The notes under the pieces: generated by a model
What the model was told of the DNA's origin: nothing
The model's input: the letters and a program-made list of their open reading frames with translations, nothing else
Databases searched by the model: none
In this document: piece by piece, positions 60,233 through 64,000 of the stretch
Layout of the letters: every line of letters starts with the position of its first letter
How positions within the stretch are numbered: the first letter of the stretch is position 1
Assembly (NCBI GenBank): GCA_035530655.1
Contig: DATKUK010000017.1
Location: 62,001 to 126,000, forward strand
Source: DATKUK01 sp035530655
GTDB lineage: Bacteria > Planctomycetota > Phycisphaerae > UBA1845 > DATKUK01
Reading direction: 5' to 3'
Length of the DNA: 64,000 bases
Position numbers and translations under genes: made by a program

Positions 60233-62350
60233 TCATCCTCTGCTGCCGTCCGAAGGAGCCGACTCCTGCTGCATGGCCTGCCGCCGCGAGAGCTTCACTC
60301 GTCCCTGGTCGTCGATGGCGATGACCTTGACGGTCACCTCGTCACCGACCCTCACCACGTCTTCGACGTTCTTGACGTATCCGTCCGACAGTTCGCTGAT
60401 ATGGCACAGACCGTCCTGCCCCGGCAGAATCTCGATAAACGCCCCGAAATCCTTGGTGCTGATGACCCGGCCTGTGTACAGCTTGTTGATCTCCGGCTCC
60501 TCGGTCATGCCGAGGATCGCCAGACGGGCCGCCTCCGCCCCTTCATCGGTCGAAGCAGCGATGGTCACCGTCCCGTCGTCCTGGATGTCAATCGTCGTCT
60601 CGGTATCCGCCTGAATCCTCTTGATGTCCCTGCCGCCCGGACCGATGACCTTGCCGATCTTCTCCGGGTTGATCCGCATCGCGACGATCCTCGGGGCATA
60701 CACGCTGATGTTCGATCGCGGCGACGCTAGCACCGAAAGCATCTGCTTAAGGATCTCCCGACGCGCCTCAGCCGCCTGAGAGAGGGCCGCCCTGATCGTC
60801 TCCTGGTCCAGCGATCGCGCCTTCAGATCGAGCTGAATGCCCGTCACACCACGCTGCGTCCCGGCCACCTTGAAGTCCATATCGCCGAAGTAGTCTTCCT
60901 CGCCGACGATATCGGTCAGCAGCAGGCGTCGCTCGCCATCGCTGACCATACCAATCGACACTCCCGCAACCGGTCGACGGATCGGCACGCCCGCGTCCAT
61001 CAGGCTCAACGTCGCGCCGCACACCGTCGCCATCGAACTCGACCCGTTGGACTCCAGAATGTCGCTGACGACCCGAATCGTGTAGGGGAAAGACTCGGCA
61101 TCCGGCAGGATCGCCTCCATGCTCTTCTCGGCCAGGGCCCCGTGCCCGATGTCGCGCCGGCTCGGGCCCACGATCCGCCGAATCTCTCCCACACAGAACG
61201 GCGGGAAGTTGTACTGCAAGATGAACTTGCGGCTGTATTCCTCATTCAGGCCGTCGACGATCTGCTCGTCTCTGACCGTACCCAGGGTCGTGACCACCAG
61301 CGACTGCGTCTCGCCGCGCGTAAAAATGGACGAGCCGTGCGTCCGCGGCAAGACGCCCACCTCGCACGTGATCGGCCGTACCTCCGCCGTCCCGCGCCCG
61401 TCGGGCCGCTGCTGGTGGTTCAGCAGATAGTCCCTGACGACCTCCTCCTCCACCTGATCGAGACAGACCTGCACGTCGCTCCGCTCGTAAGGCGGCTCAT
61501 CCGCTTCCGCGGGAGAGAACTCCTCCAGCACCTGCTCGTACACCTTCTCGACGGCGGCTGCCTTCTCCTGCTTGACAGCCAGTCCCTTCGCCTCGCGGAT
61601 CGGGCCGGCTGCCCGGTCGCGAACCTTCGCCAGCAACTCGCTGCGGTCCGGCGGCACGAACGGACTCTTCGGCTTGCCTGCCTGCGCGACCAACTGTTCA
61701 ATCACATCGCATATTCTTTGGACCTGCCCGTAGCCCAACTCGACCGCATCGGCCACGACGTCCTCGGGCACCTCCCGCCCGCTAAGTTCCAGCATGTTCA
61801 CGCCGTCCTTGTGGCCGACAACCACCAGCTCAATCTCGCTTTCTTCCAGTTGGGCGGTGGTGGGATTGACCACAAGCTCGCCGTCCACGCGTCCGACGCG
61901 GACCGCACCGATCGGGCCGTCGAACGGAATATCGCTGATGGCCAGCGCCGCCGAGGCGCCGATCATGGCCAGGATATCGGGATCGTTCTGCTGGTCCGCC
62001 GAAAGCACCATGCATTGAATCTGGATTTCGTCGCGGTAATCCTTCGGAAACAGCGGGCGGGTCGGCCGGTCGATCATCCGCATGGTGACGATCTCTTTGG
62101 TGGTAGGCCTTCCCTCACGCTTGTAGAATCCGCCCGGAAACTTGCCCGCTGCGTACGTTTTCTCGCGATAGTCCACCGTCAGCGGAAAGAAATCGATTCC
62201 CTCTCGCGGCTTGCCACACAGCACCGTCGCCAGAATCACCGTGTCGCCATACTGGACAACCACCGCGCCGTTCGCCTGTTTAGCCACCTTGCCCGTCTCG
62301 ATACTCAGGAGGCGATCGCCTACCTCTAACTCAACTTTGTGTGTCGTCAT
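60233..62350 (-). CDS. pnp: Polynucleotide phosphorylase (PNPase)
   Basis: A 705-residue 3'-5' exoribonuclease and polymerase. The two RNase PH-like cores are visible (VQYGDTVILATVLCGKPREG, then GETQSLVVTTLGTVRDEQIV with DIVGEEDYFGDMDFKVAGTQ). The C-terminus has KH (IGKVIGPGGRDIKRIQADTE) and S1 (TGRVISTKDFGAFIEILPGQ) domains. It works in RNA decay. It lies downstream of rpsO in the usual order, 202 bases apart, a spacer where autoregulatory structure is often found. ATG 62350. Confidence 0.98.
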   Translation of the reverse strand: MTTHKVELEVGDRLLSIETGKVAKQANGAVVVQYGDTVILATVLCGKPREGIDFFPLTVDYREKTYAAGKFPGGFYKREGRPTTKEIVTMRMIDRPTRPLFPKDYRDEIQIQCMVLSADQQNDPDILAMIGASAALAISDIPFDGPIGAVRVGRVDGELVVNPTTAQLEESEIELVVVGHKDGVNMLELSGREVPEDVVADAVELGYGQVQRICDVIEQLVAQAGKPKSPFVPPDRSELLAKVRDRAAGPIREAKGLAVKQEKAAAVEKVYEQVLEEFSPAEADEPPYERSDVQVCLDQVEEEVVRDYLLNHQQRPDGRGTAEVRPITCEVGVLPRTHGSSIFTRGETQSLVVTTLGTVRDEQIVDGLNEEYSRKFILQYNFPPFCVGEIRRIVGPSRRDIGHGALAEKSMEAILPDAESFPYTIRVVSDILESNGSSSMATVCGATLSLMDAGVPIRRPVAGVSIGMVSDGERRLLLTDIVGEEDYFGDMDFKVAGTQRGVTGIQLDLKARSLDQETIRAALSQAAEARREILKQMLSVLASPRSNISVYAPRIVAMRINPEKIGKVIGPGGRDIKRIQADTETTIDIQDDGTVTIAASTDEGAEAARLAILGMTEEPEINKLYTGRVISTKDFGAFIEILPGQDGLCHISELSDGYVKNVEDVVRVGDEVTVKVIAIDDQGRVKLSRRQAMQQESAPSDGSRG

Positions 62351-62552
62351 CAGCTACTCAGTTCCTCACATGTACCATCTACTAAACGTCGTATCCCAAT
62401 CTTCTTTGGTTCCCTAGCTGCACGGCTCCGCCCGACTGGCGGGCCACGACCCCAACCGGCCGCCCGGCGCATATACCCCCGGCTGGTCGAGTACACCATT
62501 CAGCCCGTTTGGATCAGCTTGGCAGACAAGCCGAAGTCGGCCCACATGGGCC

Positions 62553-62822
62553 TTATTTTCGTAGCCCCAGGCGCCCAATGATGTCCTGATATCGCTGCCG
62601 GTCCGTCCGGGCCATGTACTTCAGCAGACTGGACCGCTTGCCCACCATCTTCAGCAGGCCGCGGCGAGAGGCATGGTCTTTCTTGTGGCTCCGCAGATGC
62701 TCGGTCAACTGCTCGATTCGCTTCGTCAGAAGCGCGATCTGAACCTCCGGCGACCCGGTGTCCGCCTGGTGGGTTCGAAACTCACCCACGATTTCCTCTT
62801 TACGCTGCTGTGTCAGGCTCAT
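62553..62822 (-). CDS. rpsO: 30S ribosomal protein S15
   Basis: An 89-residue protein, the normal length for S15. The 16S rRNA-binding signature is complete (RTHQADTGSPEVQIALLTKR, then LRSHKKDHASRRGLLKMVGK). It binds the central domain of 16S rRNA. ATG 62822 is the standard start; the frame continues upstream without conserved content. Confidence 0.98.
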   Translation of the reverse strand: MSLTQQRKEEIVGEFRTHQADTGSPEVQIALLTKRIEQLTEHLRSHKKDHASRRGLLKMVGKRSSLLKYMARTDRQRYQDIIGRLGLRK

Positions 62823-62989
62823 GAACGGTAACCGCCACATCCCCAGTTTGCCCAACGGTCCACCCCGCCGAGCACAGTTGCCTACTTTTACCCGATCCCT
62901 CTCTTTCCAGCAACTTAGGATAGTTGCAGGCCCGCCAGATTGCAACAGGAAAACGAGCCCTACCCCGGGCGGCCCCACCCCGCGGTGCC

Positions 62990-63376
62990 CTACTCGCCCA
63001 ACACCTTCTCAGCCGACTCCATCAGCCGGCTCATTGGGAAGGGCTTGTAGAGGTAATCGGCCGCACCGATGGCCAGGGCATATTGCTGGTGCCGTTTGCC
63101 CTCGTTGCCGGTGATCATGATGACATGAGGCCTGCTGTTGGGGGGCTTGCCCTTCTTGAGCTGCTCCAGCACCAGAAAACCGCTGCGTTTGGGCAACATC
63201 ATGTCCAGGACGATCAAGTCCGGGTCTTCCTTCAGGGCGGTCTCAACGGCCGTATTGCCATCCGACGCCTTGCTCACCGCCGCCCCAGCCGATGAGAAGC
63301 TTACCTCCATTGCCCCGAGAATCTCCTGGTCGTCGTCCACCAGCAGCACGGACTTGCCTTCAAGTTTGCCCGCCAC
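62990..63376 (-). CDS. CheY-like single-domain response regulator
   Basis: A 128-residue receiver domain with SVLLVDDDQEIL (acidic pocket), phosphoaccepting Asp in LIVLDMMLP, conserved Thr in IMITGN, and Lys in YLYKPFPMSRLME. It has no output domain. The GTG start at 63376 is supported by AGGAGG 8 bases before it; the ATG at 63394 would put that ribosome site inside the gene. Probable partner kinases are elsewhere; the nearest in the window are at 37102 and 58899. Confidence 0.9.
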   Translation of the reverse strand: MAGKLEGKSVLLVDDDQEILGAMEVSFSSAGAAVSKASDGNTAVETALKEDPDLIVLDMMLPKRSGFLVLEQLKKGKPPNSRPHVIMITGNEGKRHQQYALAIGAADYLYKPFPMSRLMESAEKVLGE

Positions 63377-63656
63377 GGCTGATTCCTCCTGCATTAGGAT
63401 GTCCGTTCAGAACAATATGTCGCCCGACCATAGGATTCAAGCCCCACCCCACCAAGACGTTACCGCTATCACCCCCCGACGATCACCTCTTTCGGGCGAC
63501 CATCGCCTCGCCGAGAGCACACATTCGAAGCGCCATGGCCAGGACCCACAGACCACGCCGCCACTGCGGCCCGGCGTTGCCTGATCCGAGGTGGCCCACC
63601 CGACGGACGGTTGCTGGGTTGTCCAGATGCGTCATAGATGGTAGCATCCCTTGCTC

Positions 63657-64000
63657 ATGTTGCCCCGAGGAGCGATTCGCCGCATGGGTACCGGTTTGGC
63701 GCGTGGCATCTTTGCTTGGGCTGCCCGGATGGGCGGCACCTGTCTGCGCTGCCGGTTGCCTCGCATTCGCAGGCCCGAAACGTCTCGCTCGGGCCTGGCC
63801 GCACGCTTGGTGCTGCTCGCATCCGTACTGGCTTTGAGCCCGGGCGGTTGTACGGACGCCCAGCTCGACGCAGGTGTCAAGTCGCTGTTCAATCGACGGT
63901 CGCCAGGGCAGGAGCTGTTCGTGGCCCTGCAGGAGGACGATCCTGACCGTCGCCGCCAGGCCGTCCGCGCCATTGCCCGTAGCGACGTGGTTGCCCAGCA
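63657..64000 (+). CDS. Lipoprotein with probable HEAT-like repeats, 5' part
   Basis: The gene runs off the right end of the window; 114 codons are visible. After a long basic leader comes the lipoprotein signal ARLVLLASVLALSPGGC (lipobox LSPGGC). The mature part starts TDAQLDAGVKSLFNRR and ends EDDPDRRRQAVRAIARSDVV, which resembles a first HEAT repeat. ATG 63684 is an alternative start. The unusually long stretch of about 50 residues before the signal helix leaves the start uncertain. Confidence 0.6.
   Translation, partial: MLPRGAIRRMGTGLARGIFAWAARMGGTCLRCRLPRIRRPETSRSGLAARLVLLASVLALSPGGCTDAQLDAGVKSLFNRRSPGQELFVALQEDDPDRRRQAVRAIARSDVVAQ

Noticed and set aside
61142..62329. 395-codon plus-strand frame opposite pnp
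   Set aside because: Antisense shadow; pnp is unambiguous.

Overview
The window comes from a GC-rich bacterium that looks like a planctomycete, probably of the Phycisphaerae type. The reasons are several H-X9-DG prepilin proteins, paired alkaline-phosphatase-superfamily phosphodiesterases, secreted proteins with thrombospondin-3-like calcium repeats, ECF sigma/anti-sigma pairs, and URO-D and FAD_oxidored family enzymes. This is an inference from gene content; no 16S rRNA is present. Housekeeping genes lie at both ends: rplT (partial) on the left, and rpsO-pnp with a cold-shock gene on the right. One tRNA-Leu(GAG) is at 18203-18288.

Layout: (1) 1-2802 holds rplT, a small membrane protein and a RACo/RamA-like 2Fe-2S ASKHA ATPase. 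(2) 3274-9295 is a compact leftward cassette of five genes with lower GC: dimeric dUTPase-like NTP pyrophosphatase, DNA methyltransferase, PRTase-like protein, ORC/Cdc6-like P-loop ATPase and an unrecognised 318-residue protein. The last four genes overlap or nearly touch. This is the best candidate for a conflict (anti-phage) system, and the combination is the most interesting object here. (3) 9296-18288 holds palindromic intergenic repeats, a TPR secretory protein, two TatA/B genes, a GNAT, a tyrosine phosphatase, a 3D-domain protein, a MazG-like protein, NikR, a prepilin-like protein and the tRNA. (4) 18711-22487 holds three secreted proteins sharing an unusual C-terminal tail with a Cys-Gly motif; two of them also share nearly identical 3' DNA. 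(5) 22660-27041 holds an isochorismatase-fold protein without its cysteine, a URO-D-like methyltransferase, a DegT aminotransferase and a polysaccharide deacetylase. (6) 27693-35208 holds surface and exported proteins around an ECF sigma/FecR-like/prepilin operon.

(7) 35751-40375 holds a FAD oxidoreductase, a PAS histidine kinase and a second ECF sigma/anti-sigma pair. (8) 40481-47705 is a type II secretion or pilus-like operon (gspE, two gspF, pseudopilins), split by an S41 protease and what looks like the relic of an IS1380-type transposase. (9) 47831-53357 is a four-gene cluster of two phosphodiesterase-like proteins (one with a Tat signal), a 61-residue RHH-like protein and a multi-pass membrane protein. 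(10) 53514-64000 holds a degenerate prepilin-like protein, a lipoprotein, a TIM-barrel-like protein, an NtrC/histidine-kinase pair, csp, pnp, rpsO, a CheY-like regulator and the start of a lipoprotein.

All assignments come from reading the translations and motifs. No database search was run.
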